NCBI RefSeq assembly: GCF_013133795.1
Contig: NZ_JABGBN010000003.1
Coordinates: 62,001-126,000, forward strand
Length of the DNA: 64,000 nt
Direction: 5' to 3'
DNA from: Pelistega suis
GTDB taxonomy: Bacteria; Pseudomonadota; Gammaproteobacteria; Burkholderiales; Burkholderiaceae_B
Shown: piece after piece, positions 18,976 through 29,246 of the stretch
How positions within the stretch are numbered: the stretch's first letter is position 1
Layout: each line of letters opens with the position of its first letter
Notes under the pieces: model-generated
The model's input: only the letters and a program-made list of their open reading frames with translations
Told to the model about the DNA's origin: nothing
Databases searched by the model: none
Program-made: the position numbers and the translations under genes

Positions 18976-19010
18976 TGAACTGTTTCCCCATAAGTTAGAC
19001 TCTTATGGGG
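18976..19010. mobile_element. Possible IS3-type terminal remnant with hairpin
   Basis: The stretch TGAACTG..CCCCATAAGTTAGAC followed by CTTATGGGG forms a perfect 9-base hairpin (18986-18994 with 19002-19010). A very similar block lies at 39801-39836. The TGAACTG..AAGTT(A/G)GAC pattern resembles IS3-family ends. No transposase is nearby, so at most a leftover terminus or a small non-autonomous element. Confidence 0.4.
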
Positions 19011-19057
19011 ATTGATATGGGCAACAGTATAGTACTCAATAAAAGAGACGGATAGTT

Positions 19058-20113
19058 TTATAGTGACTCTTGTTTTAAAGAGGACATATCAATGACAAAA
19101 CGATATTTCACATCACTTTTTAGCATACGCTCATAGGCGTGATTGATTTCTTGAATAGGGATTAACTCAATATCAGAAACGATATTATGCTGACCACAGA
19201 AATTAAGCATTTCTTGTGTTTCCGCAATACCACCAATCAGAGAGCCAGCGACTGAACGACGACCTAAAACCAATGGGGCACTATTGAAACTCGGTTCAAT
19301 TTTATCGATCAAACCGACTAAGACTAAGGTGCCATCTAAGGTGAGAGTCTGAAGGTATGGCTGTAAGTCGTGCGCATAGGGTACGGTATCAATAATGACA
19401 TCAAGCGTATTGGCAACGGCTTTCATCTGCGTCTTATCACTAGATAGTACGATATGGTGGGCACCTAGACGTTGAGCATCTTCCGCTTTATCTGGGCTAC
19501 GGCTAAAGAGGGTGACTTCTGCACCCATCGCACGAGCAAGTTTAATCGCCATATGTCCGAGTCCACCTAATCCAATAATACCCACTTTTGAGCCTGCTTG
19601 TACTTTCCAATGTTTGAGTGGTGAATACACAGTAATTCCCGCGCATAGCAGGGGAGCAGCAGCGGCTAAATCTAGATGCTCAGGTACGTGCAGAGCAAAT
19701 TTTTCTCGGACGACCATGCGTTCGCTATAACCACCAAATGTAGCTTGTTTATCTTGACGATCGGTATCGTTGTAGGTGAAAGTTGCTCCTTCTTCGCAGT
19801 ATTGTTCTAATTGATTTAAACAAGGGCGACAGTGCTGACAAGAATCCACCATACAACCCACAGCGACAGCATCACCTATTTTAAACTGTGTAACGTTTTT
19901 CCCTATTTTAGATACGCGACCGACGATTTCATGTCCAGGTACGCAAGGGTAGTTTGTCTTCCAATCACCAGCGACATGGTGTAGGTCAGAATGACAGACA
20001 CCACAAAATAAAACGTCAAATTCAATATCATCGTCACGTAGCTCGCGACGATCAAAGTGGAACAATGATAAAGGTTGATTGGGGGCGTGATTGGCGTAGG
20101 CTTTAGTTTTCAT
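19058..20113 (-). CDS. Zinc-dependent NAD(P) alcohol dehydrogenase, cinnamyl-alcohol type
   Basis: Medium-chain dehydrogenase that interconverts alcohols and aldehydes. Catalytic zinc ligands are in CGVCHSD and GHE (near residues 40 and 62). The four structural-zinc Cys lie in CMVDSCQHCRPCLNQLEQYC (about 94-113), and the Rossmann motif GLGGLGHMAIKLARAMG lies near 177. 351 residues fits the YahK/CAD group. The frame is open back to a TTG at 20152, but that would overlap the LysR stop and lacks family N-terminal similarity, so the ATG at 20113 (MKTKAYA) is used. It follows the lysR gene on the same strand by seven bases. Confidence 0.88.
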   Translation of the reverse strand: MKTKAYANHAPNQPLSLFHFDRRELRDDDIEFDVLFCGVCHSDLHHVAGDWKTNYPCVPGHEIVGRVSKIGKNVTQFKIGDAVAVGCMVDSCQHCRPCLNQLEQYCEEGATFTYNDTDRQDKQATFGGYSERMVVREKFALHVPEHLDLAAAAPLLCAGITVYSPLKHWKVQAGSKVGIIGLGGLGHMAIKLARAMGAEVTLFSRSPDKAEDAQRLGAHHIVLSSDKTQMKAVANTLDVIIDTVPYAHDLQPYLQTLTLDGTLVLVGLIDKIEPSFNSAPLVLGRRSVAGSLIGGIAETQEMLNFCGQHNIVSDIELIPIQEINHAYERMLKSDVKYRFVIDMSSLKQESL

Positions 20114-20120
20114 GATTGTA

Positions 20121-20981
20121 TTATTTATGTTTATGAGAAGCGGTTTTCTCAACTAGGAAGTCAATAAATGTTCGTATTTTGGCACTTAAGAATTTACGAT
20201 CTACATAGACTGCGTAGATAGTAGGGTCTAGAAAATCCTCGCTATTAGGGATGACACTGACAAGTTTACCGCTTTGAATATATTCGTCAGTAAGCCAATC
20301 AGGTAAGTAAGCAATTCCCATTCCAGTAAGCGCTAATTCTCTTATCATAAGGGTATTATTGGTGTCCACAATCGGTTGCATAGGGAGATGTAGCTGAGCG
20401 TAATTAGGAACAATACCAAAATGGTTTTTGAGGTCTTGGTAATCCTGTGGCTGTCCATAGCGCATAATATAACTAGGGCTAGCAACGAGTTTAAATTTTA
20501 CCTTGGTGAGCGGCTTGGCAATCAGACCGGGTTCGATAGTTTTGGTAGAACGTAGCGCTAAGTCAAAACCATCGGCTACTAGATTCGTATGTTTATTTTC
20601 TAAATAGATAGAGAGTTGAATATCACTATAACGATCACGGAACTCTTTGAGAATATTAGCAAAGTAAGGGGTGCAGCAGATAAGAGGAATCGTGATTTTT
20701 AAAGTTCCTTTAGGGCTAATCGTGCCTTGCTGAACTTCGAGTTGGGCATTATCGAGAGTTTGTAGGGCAATGAGGCATTGTTGGTAGTAGTGTTCACCGA
20801 GTTCAGTCAGGCTTAATTTACGACTAGTTCGATTAAGCAGTTTAGCTTGAACACGCTGCTCTAAGCTATTGATATGTTTGCTTGCCATAGCTGTTGAAAT
20901 ATCAAGAAACTCGGCCGCAGCGGTAAAACTACCTAAACGTACCACTTGGCAGAAAACGCGAATACTTTGTAGTGAGTCCAT
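20121..20981 (-). CDS. LysR-family transcriptional regulator
   Basis: 286 residues from MDSLQSIRVF. The N-terminal winged helix (1-62: SFTAAAEFLDISTAMASKHINSLE) is followed by the linker helix and a periplasmic-binding-like effector domain (about 88-280). It resembles the CrgA/DmlR subgroup. The frame could start 14 codons earlier at 21023, but that region is a terminator hairpin of the gene upstream, so the ATG at 20981 is chosen. It reads into the adjacent alcohol dehydrogenase, which it probably controls, possibly in one transcript. Confidence 0.88.
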   Translation of the reverse strand: MDSLQSIRVFCQVVRLGSFTAAAEFLDISTAMASKHINSLEQRVQAKLLNRTSRKLSLTELGEHYYQQCLIALQTLDNAQLEVQQGTISPKGTLKITIPLICCTPYFANILKEFRDRYSDIQLSIYLENKHTNLVADGFDLALRSTKTIEPGLIAKPLTKVKFKLVASPSYIMRYGQPQDYQDLKNHFGIVPNYAQLHLPMQPIVDTNNTLMIRELALTGMGIAYLPDWLTDEYIQSGKLVSVIPNSEDFLDPTIYAVYVDRKFLSAKIRTFIDFLVEKTASHKHK

Positions 20982-20991
20982 AGTAGGGCAT

Positions 20992-21018
20992 AAAAAAAGC
21001 AACTCAAATCGAGTTGCT
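20992..21018 (-). terminator. Terminator of the YdcH-like gene
   Basis: Minus strand: AGCAACTC-GATTT-GAGTTGCT followed by seven T (A run at 20992-20998). It lies directly upstream of lysR. Confidence 0.85.
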
Positions 21019-21075
21019 TTCATTCTAAACGAAATTTCTTTGAAAAGGGAAATTCGTTTTGTTATCGGTGAGGGG

Positions 21076-21294
21076 TTAAGCCTCAGATGCTTTTTTGAGA
21101 ATGACGTAAAGTTGATCTTTAAGTGCTAGCTTTTGTTTTTTTAGTGTTTCAATCTCAATTGCATTACTAGTGACAGGATTTTGCTCTAAACGAATGATTT
21201 GATGATCCAATTCATTGTGCTCTTCGAATAAGCGAGCAAAGTGTGCATCTTCAGTTTTTAGGCGAGAGATTAAATCACGGTATTCTGGAAACAT
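21076..21294 (-). CDS. YdcH/DUF465 family small coiled-coil protein
   Basis: 72 residues, almost entirely helical, with the family pattern MFPEYRDLISRLKTEDAHFA..F.EHNELD..I..LE near the N-terminus and LKKQKLALKDQLY at the end. Function in the family is unsettled. AAGGAG-type ribosome site (aaaggag in the reverse of 21297-21305). It has its own terminator and sits alone. Confidence 0.85.
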   Translation of the reverse strand: MFPEYRDLISRLKTEDAHFARLFEEHNELDHQIIRLEQNPVTSNAIEIETLKKQKLALKDQLYVILKKASEA

Positions 21295-21492
21295 AGAAAC
21301 TCCTTTTTAAGAGAGGGATAAAAATTAAGAAATATTTTTCTCCATACCTCTATTATAGAGTATCTGAGACACTTATCGGTCGTTTTTTTCTGAAAAAGTT
21401 TTTTTCTTCCCTGTTAAGGATTGAATTTTTATTACTGATAGAGAAATATTTGGGCTAGAATAATTATTTCGATTTTATGAAAGGGAGGCAGT

Positions 21493-22137
21493 ATGGTAGA
21501 AGATAATCGACGTCCTTTGTCGGTTCGATCCAATAGTATCATCCAGAAAATAGCAGCCTATCTTGCTAAGCGAGACTTCCCTAGTCCAAACCAGATTTCT
21601 ATATTAAGCATGGTCTTTGCACTGGTGGGGGCTGTGCTTTATGTCAGTGTTATTACCAAAACAGAAGTGGAGTGGAAGTTAATATTAGCGGCAGTATGTG
21701 TACAATTAAGACTTTTATGCAATTTATTTGATGGTATGGTTGCGGTAGAGGGGGGCAAGTCGAGTCCCGTAGGTGGCTTATATAATGAGGTGCCTGATCG
21801 TGTGGCAGATACCTTGTTTTTTCTAGGCTTTGCATATGCGATAGATGCTTTTGTATGGGGCTTAGTGCTTTCTTTATTTGCGATGGCGACAGCCTATATT
21901 CGTACCTTAGGCGGTAGTTTAGGTTTGCCACAATCGTTTATAGGTCCTATGGCTAAGCAACATCGTATGGCATTATTAACAGGAGCGAGTATTTTAGCTG
22001 CTGGTGAATGGTGGCTTAGTCAGACGTTTTATGTGATGTACGTGAGTCTTGGCTTATTGATTATCGGTAGTGCCACAACGTGTATAACACGCCTGTTGGC
22101 AATTGCAAAAGCGTTAAACCAATTACATGGAAAATAA
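21493..22137 (+). CDS. CDP-alcohol phosphatidyltransferase family protein (YnbA-like)
   Basis: Predicted inner-membrane enzyme of phospholipid head-group transfer, with about six transmembrane segments across 214 residues. The active-site signature is a variant: FDGMVAVEGG then a Gly-rich stretch and NEVPDRVAD (about residues 75-102). The canonical D-G-x2-A-R has V for R, and the spacing to the D-x3-D pair is longer. This variant, together with the two genes that follow, matches the E. coli ynbA-ynbB-ynbC type of cluster. Strong ribosome site AAAGGGAGG. Overlaps the next gene by 11 bases. The actual acceptor alcohol is unknown. Confidence 0.75.
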   Translation: MVEDNRRPLSVRSNSIIQKIAAYLAKRDFPSPNQISILSMVFALVGAVLYVSVITKTEVEWKLILAAVCVQLRLLCNLFDGMVAVEGGKSSPVGGLYNEVPDRVADTLFFLGFAYAIDAFVWGLVLSLFAMATAYIRTLGGSLGLPQSFIGPMAKQHRMALLTGASILAAGEWWLSQTFYVMYVSLGLLIIGSATTCITRLLAIAKALNQLHGK

Positions 22138-22918
22138 AAATATGCTTGGAACTTTTTTATCCAGTCTAACAAAAATTATGATTGGCGCTTATGCGTATTG
22201 GCGCCATACTACGCCTTCTAAAAATCAACGTGTATATTTTGCTAATCATTCGAGCCATCTGGATACGATGGCGATCTGGTCTTCGTTAGATCCTGAATTA
22301 CGTAAAATTACCCGTCCTGTTGCAGCGAAAGATTATTGGGGTAAAGGGGGGATTCGGGGCATTATTGCCAAGGATGCACTCAATGTTGTGTTGATTGAGC
22401 GTTCAGGTAATGGCGAGGATGACCCTTTAAAACCACTTTATGAGGCCTTGGATCAGGGGGACTCATTGATTATTTTTCCAGAGGGAACTCGTCGTTATGA
22501 GGCAGAACCAACGGCATTTAAGTCGGGGCTCTATCATCTTTCTCGTCGTTATCCTCATGTGGAATATATTCCTGTGTATTTAGCCAATACGCGTCGTAGC
22601 TTGCCTAAAGGAGCCTTATTGCCATTGCCTGTGAGCTGTATGGCAACCTTTGGTGCACCATTAGAAATAGACTTAGAAGAAAGTAAAGAGGAGTTTCTCG
22701 AGCGTGCAAGACAAGCCGTGATTGATCTCTCAAAACCAGAAGGTGCCTTGCCTCAGGATAGCTATAATCGTCGCAAGCTTAAACGAGGCAAGTTTCGCTC
22801 CCCCGATAGAGTGAATAGTAATATATCAGAGAAAGCAACAGAAGACGCTGTGTCAACTACAGTAGGGCAAGCAAGCCATCAAGTAGAAGTCCAACCTCAG
22901 GGAGAAAAAAATGTTTGA
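22127..22918 (+). CDS. 1-acyl-glycerol-3-phosphate acyltransferase-like (PlsC family)
   Basis: Membrane-associated acyltransferase that would make phosphatidic acid from lysophosphatidic acid. The catalytic H-x4-D is in NHSSHLDTMAIW (near residue 40) and the phosphate-binding motif in IIFPEGTRRYE (near 120). 263 residues. The last 60 are a polar tail. A second in-frame ATG six codons in (22142) is an alternative start. It overlaps the genes on both sides, which supports a joint role with the CDP-alcohol transferase and the CDP-diacylglycerol synthase. Confidence 0.85.
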   Translation: MENKNMLGTFLSSLTKIMIGAYAYWRHTTPSKNQRVYFANHSSHLDTMAIWSSLDPELRKITRPVAAKDYWGKGGIRGIIAKDALNVVLIERSGNGEDDPLKPLYEALDQGDSLIIFPEGTRRYEAEPTAFKSGLYHLSRRYPHVEYIPVYLANTRRSLPKGALLPLPVSCMATFGAPLEIDLEESKEEFLERARQAVIDLSKPEGALPQDSYNRRKLKRGKFRSPDRVNSNISEKATEDAVSTTVGQASHQVEVQPQGEKNV

Positions 22919-23870
22919 TTTTTGGCAAAATTTATTTGCAAGTGTTCCTGATAAGTTTTGGTGGGTTTTACTAGGGTTATTAGTCATTTTGGCTATCGCC
23001 ACCTTGATTGGTCAGCGTTTGGCTCTAAAGCATCCAACATCAGAAGTGGTGGGTAATCTTAACCAACGTATCAATGCCTGGTGGGCAATGGTGGCTGTAT
23101 TGGTCATCTGTTTTATTTTTGGTAAGACGGCTACGCTGATTTTATATGCCATGTTGTCCTTTTTTGCTTTGCGTGAGTTTATGACGCTGACACCGACAGA
23201 GCGATCGGATTATTGGGCATTGGTATTGTGCTTTTATGTGGCTATTCCTGTGCAATATATACTGATTGGTACGGATTGGTATGGTATGTTTGTCATCTGT
23301 TTGCCTGTATACGGTTTTATTGTGTTGCCTACGATTCAGGCTTTATCTGGTGATACTGAGCGATTTTTTGAACGTACAGCTAAAATCCAATGGGGAATGA
23401 TGCTAACGATTTATTGCTTAAGTTATGCACCTGCCTTGTTGTTATTAACCAATGTAGAATACGATGGACAGGGGCTTATGCTATTGCTCTACTTATTAAT
23501 TGTGGTGCAGTTGAGTGATGTATTCCAATATATTGTGGGTAAACTTATCGGTAAGCGTCCTATTGCGCCAACAGTTAGCCCCAATAAGACGGTAGAAGGA
23601 TTTATCGGTGGTAGCATTATGGCGATTGCTGTTGGAACATCGTTATGGTGGATTACGCCTTTTAGTGTAGGTTATGCGGCCTTGTTTTCTTTTTTAATAG
23701 TAATTTGTGGATTTTTTGGTGGTTTATCCTTGTCTGCTGTTAAGCGCAGTCTTGGAGCAAAAGACTGGGGGCGTATGATTGCAGGGCATGGTGGTGTTAT
23801 GGATAGAATTGACTCTGTCTTATTTGCAGCACCAGTATTTTTCCATGTCGTCCGATATACGTATTTTTAA
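22911..23870 (+). CDS. Phosphatidate cytidylyltransferase (CdsA family)
   Basis: Makes CDP-diacylglycerol from phosphatidate and CTP. There are eight or so transmembrane segments in 319 residues. The family signature is near the C-terminus: LSDVFQYIVGKLIGKRPIAP, SPNKTVEGFIGG, then KRSLGAKDWG and GHGGVMDRIDS. In the canonical motif the position after S-D is followed by A-x-x-x-G; here it is V-F-Q-Y-I-V-G. It may be an accessory paralogue (YnbB-like) serving the cluster rather than the housekeeping CdsA. Overlaps the acyltransferase by eight bases. Confidence 0.85.
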   Translation: MFDFWQNLFASVPDKFWWVLLGLLVILAIATLIGQRLALKHPTSEVVGNLNQRINAWWAMVAVLVICFIFGKTATLILYAMLSFFALREFMTLTPTERSDYWALVLCFYVAIPVQYILIGTDWYGMFVICLPVYGFIVLPTIQALSGDTERFFERTAKIQWGMMLTIYCLSYAPALLLLTNVEYDGQGLMLLLYLLIVVQLSDVFQYIVGKLIGKRPIAPTVSPNKTVEGFIGGSIMAIAVGTSLWWITPFSVGYAALFSFLIVICGFFGGLSLSAVKRSLGAKDWGRMIAGHGGVMDRIDSVLFAAPVFFHVVRYTYF

Positions 23871-23879
23871 GATAAATTT

Positions 23880-23888
23880 TGGTATAAT
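23880..23888 (+). promoter_or_regulatory. Extended -10 promoter element before pyrG
   Basis: TGGTATAAT (23880-23888), an extended -10 with consensus hexamer; no good -35. A small GCCC-TGACT-GGGC hairpin lies at 23905-23917, just before the start codon. Confidence 0.5.
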
Positions 23889-23911
23889 TTTACTTTCCTA
23901 CTGAGCCCTGA

Positions 23912-25567
<1,656 letters not shown>

Positions 25568-25568
25568 G

Positions 25569-26426
25569 ATGAAATTGACGCATTTTGATATTGGTCTGGA
25601 CAAGCCTTTCTTTCTGATTGCAGGGACTTGTGTTATTGAGTCTCGTGATATGGCATTTGAAGTCTGTGGTCGTCTTGTAGAAATAACGCAATCCTTAGGG
25701 ATTCCTTTTATCTATAAGAGTTCTTTTGATAAGGCTAATCGTAGTTCAGGTAAGTCATTTCGCGGTCCTGGTATGGAACAGGGGTTGCAGATTTTAGCAG
25801 ACGTACGTGACCACTTTAATGTGCCTGTATTGACAGATGTGCATGATATTTCTCAAGTCGATGAAGTCGCTAGTGTGGTTGATGTTTTACAGACACCAGC
25901 GTTTTTATGTCGTCAAACAGATTTTATTCAAGCATGTGCAGCGACATTAAAACCTGTCAATATCAAAAAGGGTCAGTTTCTTGCGCCTCATGATATGGTT
26001 CAAGTTGTTAATAAGGCACGTGATGCGGCATTGGCTGCGGGTGGTGACGGTAATAATATTATGGTGTGCGAACGAGGTGTTTCGTTTGGCTATAATAATT
26101 TAGTCTCTGATATGCGCTCGCTCGCCATTATGCGAGAGACGGATTGTCCAGTGGTGTTTGATGCGACGCATTCGGTGCAATTACCGGGAGGTCAGGGAAC
26201 CTCATCGGGTGGTCAGCGTGAGTTTGTGCCAGTATTAGCACGTGCAGCAGTAGCGACTGGTGTCGCAGGACTATTCATGGAGACCCATCCTAATCCTTGT
26301 GAGGCTTTATCAGACGGACCCAATGCTGTTCCTTTACATCATATGGACGCTTTATTACGTATTCTAAAAACCATTGATGAAACGGTTAAAGCACAACCAT
26401 TTTTAGAAAATACCTTTAATACCTAA
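25569..26426 (+). CDS. kdsA: KDO-8-phosphate synthase
   Basis: Condenses phosphoenolpyruvate with arabinose 5-phosphate to KDO 8-P, the first step to the inner-core sugar of lipopolysaccharide, so the cell is Gram-negative. 285 residues with hallmark motifs: [26 protein letters not shown] and [18 protein letters not shown]. Cytoplasmic. The pyrG-kdsA-eno order is common in Burkholderiales. Confidence 0.97.
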   Translation: MKLTHFDIGLDKPFFLIAGTCVIESRDMAFEVCGRLVEITQSLGIPFIYKSSFDKANRSSGKSFRGPGMEQGLQILADVRDHFNVPVLTDVHDISQVDEVASVVDVLQTPAFLCRQTDFIQACAATLKPVNIKKGQFLAPHDMVQVVNKARDAALAAGGDGNNIMVCERGVSFGYNNLVSDMRSLAIMRETDCPVVFDATHSVQLPGGQGTSSGGQREFVPVLARAAVATGVAGLFMETHPNPCEALSDGPNAVPLHHMDALLRILKTIDETVKAQPFLENTFNT

Positions 26427-26444
26427 TCCATTAAAAGGAAACGT

Positions 26445-26729
26445 ATGAAAGCTTATATTGTTGCCCATGTCGATGTCACTAATCCAGCACAATACGAACA
26501 ATACAAAGTTCTATCATCTTTAGCAATGAAAGCACATGATGCAAAAGTGCTTATTCGTGGTGGCGAAGAGCAAGTGCTTGAGGGAAATAGTTTAAAACGT
26601 ACCGTTGTCATTGAGTTTCCAAATATCAAGGCGGCTCAAAATTTTTATCATTCACCACAGTATCGTCGTGCACGTAATGCACGTGAAGGTGCTGCTAAAG
26701 TGGATATGTGTATTATTCAAGGACTTTAG
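26445..26729 (+). CDS. DUF1330 family protein
   Basis: 94 residues of ferredoxin-like dimeric fold typical for DUF1330: KAYIVAHVDVTNPAQYEQYK at the start, a central VLIRGGEEQVLEG, then RTVVIEFPNIKAAQNFYHSPQY. Biochemical role not established for the family. AAAGGAAA ribosome site. Lies between kdsA and eno, its usual place in this lineage. Confidence 0.9.
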   Translation: MKAYIVAHVDVTNPAQYEQYKVLSSLAMKAHDAKVLIRGGEEQVLEGNSLKRTVVIEFPNIKAAQNFYHSPQYRRARNAREGAAKVDMCIIQGL

Positions 26730-26778
26730 TAGTCAGTAGGCTAGTAAAGAGATTAGACAGATTTATTTTTATTTTTAG

Positions 26779-28074
<1,296 letters not shown>

Positions 28075-28091
28075 GATTTGTTGTTATTGAT

Positions 28092-28418
28092 ATGCGTAAT
28101 ATATTAGTTATTCTTGTATTAGCTTGTTTGGCGATTCAATATCCATTGCGTTTGGGTGATTCAGGCTATAAACGAGTGGATGAGCTGAATCTCCAATTAA
28201 AGGCACAGCAAGAAACTAATAAGGCGATGACAGCGCGTAATGCAGCGATGTTAGCGGAGATTGAGGACCTGAAATCAGGTACGCAAGCGCTTGAGGATTA
28301 TGCACGCACAGAAATGAGTATGGTTGATGCCAACGAAGTCCTTGTGCGTGTCCTTCCGCCTAATGAAGAAGTGCCTATAGCACCTATCCGTATTGGCTCT
28401 CAGCTGCCGCAACAGTAG
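28092..28418 (+). CDS. ftsB: Cell-division protein FtsB, followed in frame by an amber stop and a Pro/Ala-rich tail
   Basis: FtsB is a bitopic divisome protein that pairs with FtsL and FtsQ. A transmembrane helix fills residues 3-16, and a coiled coil follows (about 25-65). The 108-residue frame ends at TAG (28416-28418). Reading straight on in the same frame gives 36 more sense codons rich in Pro, Ala, Gln, Ser and Lys, up to TGA at 28527-28529. That tail has the character of the long low-complexity tails of some betaproteobacterial FtsB proteins. So the TAG is either a recent nonsense change in a dispensable tail or a read-through site. Directly after eno, as usual. Confidence 0.88.
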   Translation: MRNILVILVLACLAIQYPLRLGDSGYKRVDELNLQLKAQQETNKAMTARNAAMLAEIEDLKSGTQALEDYARTEMSMVDANEVLVRVLPPNEEVPIAPIRIGSQLPQQ

Positions 28419-28531
28419 GTGTCAGTTGCACCTGCACAAAAGCCAGCAACTCAGCCGTCATCATCACAAAAACAGCCAACTGTCGCTAAACCTAAGGCCA
28501 CGACAGTAGCTAAGCCGACACAGAACTGATG

Positions 28532-29113
28532 CTAATCTTTATGTCGGGTAGCAAGATATAACTTTGCTACTCGATATAGCTTGTCTCTTTTTAATAATTC
28601 TTCGATAGGATAATCAGGTAATCCTAGAGTTAAATGGTGCACTTTACTTTGCTGAAAAAGCTCAATAAGTAGCGTTTGATGACTAGACCATAACTCACTA
28701 AGATATTGTTCAGGGGTTTTTAAGGTAATCCCTAAATCTCGTAAGGTTTTTTTGTGAAAATCTTTCGTATTCCAAGTCAATAAGATACTGTCTTCTTGTG
28801 CATAAGCTTGCTGCCCTTGATAGGCGCAAGCGGCAATATGTCTATCTTTCTTATCAATTTTTTTAAATAAAATTTCATCGACCTCAATATCCCCAAGATT
28901 GGCACAAGGATGAGTCGTTTGCATAGTTTCCCATAATTGTGCGACAACATCACGCTCAACTTTCCAAATACGGGGCGCATTACGTAACCATTCACGTCCA
29001 ATCTCATTTGACCAGATAGGGGTGATGAGTCCCGCATGGTGTAAGGCCAATAATAGCTGTCGGGTAAATGTATGCATCAGTACACAAGTATCAAGCGTGA
29101 GTAAGGTCGGCAT
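28532..29113 (-). CDS. PIN-domain protein (orphan VapC-like nuclease)
   Basis: 193 residues with the PIN-fold acidic residues: Asp8 in TLDTCVLM, Glu in NEIGREWLRN (near 41), and the Asp pair in KKDRHIAACA and LTWNTKDF. Mg-dependent RNase activity is expected of the fold. The C-terminal 60 residues are an extra helical part. No antitoxin gene flanks it (convergent with ftsB, divergent from clpB), so it may not be a toxin in the usual sense. Start with ATG at 29113. Confidence 0.7.
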   Translation of the reverse strand: MPTLLTLDTCVLMHTFTRQLLLALHHAGLITPIWSNEIGREWLRNAPRIWKVERDVVAQLWETMQTTHPCANLGDIEVDEILFKKIDKKDRHIAACAYQGQQAYAQEDSILLTWNTKDFHKKTLRDLGITLKTPEQYLSELWSSHQTLLIELFQQSKVHHLTLGLPDYPIEELLKRDKLYRVAKLYLATRHKD

Positions 29114-29173
29114 AGCAAAAATAAAGAGAGAGTAGTAGAGTTGTGTTTATACACTATTTTTATCCATTTTGCT

Positions 29174-29200
29174 CTTGAATTTTATCATCTGTCCCCAATA
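29174..29200 (+). promoter_or_regulatory. Sigma-32 heat-shock promoter of clpB
   Basis: CTTGAA (29174-29179), 13 bases, CCCCAATA (29193-29200), close to the RpoH consensus CTTGAA-N13/14-CCCCATNT. About 45 bases of leader follow, including a small AGGGC/GCCCT hairpin. Confidence 0.75.
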
Positions 29201-29246
29201 TATGATTCATCAGGGCAAGAGCCCTACAGAATAGAAGGAATCCAAA

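Noticed and set aside
20113-20152. Upstream TTG start for the alcohol dehydrogenase
   Set aside because: It would overlap the LysR stop, has no ribosome site and adds residues foreign to the family.
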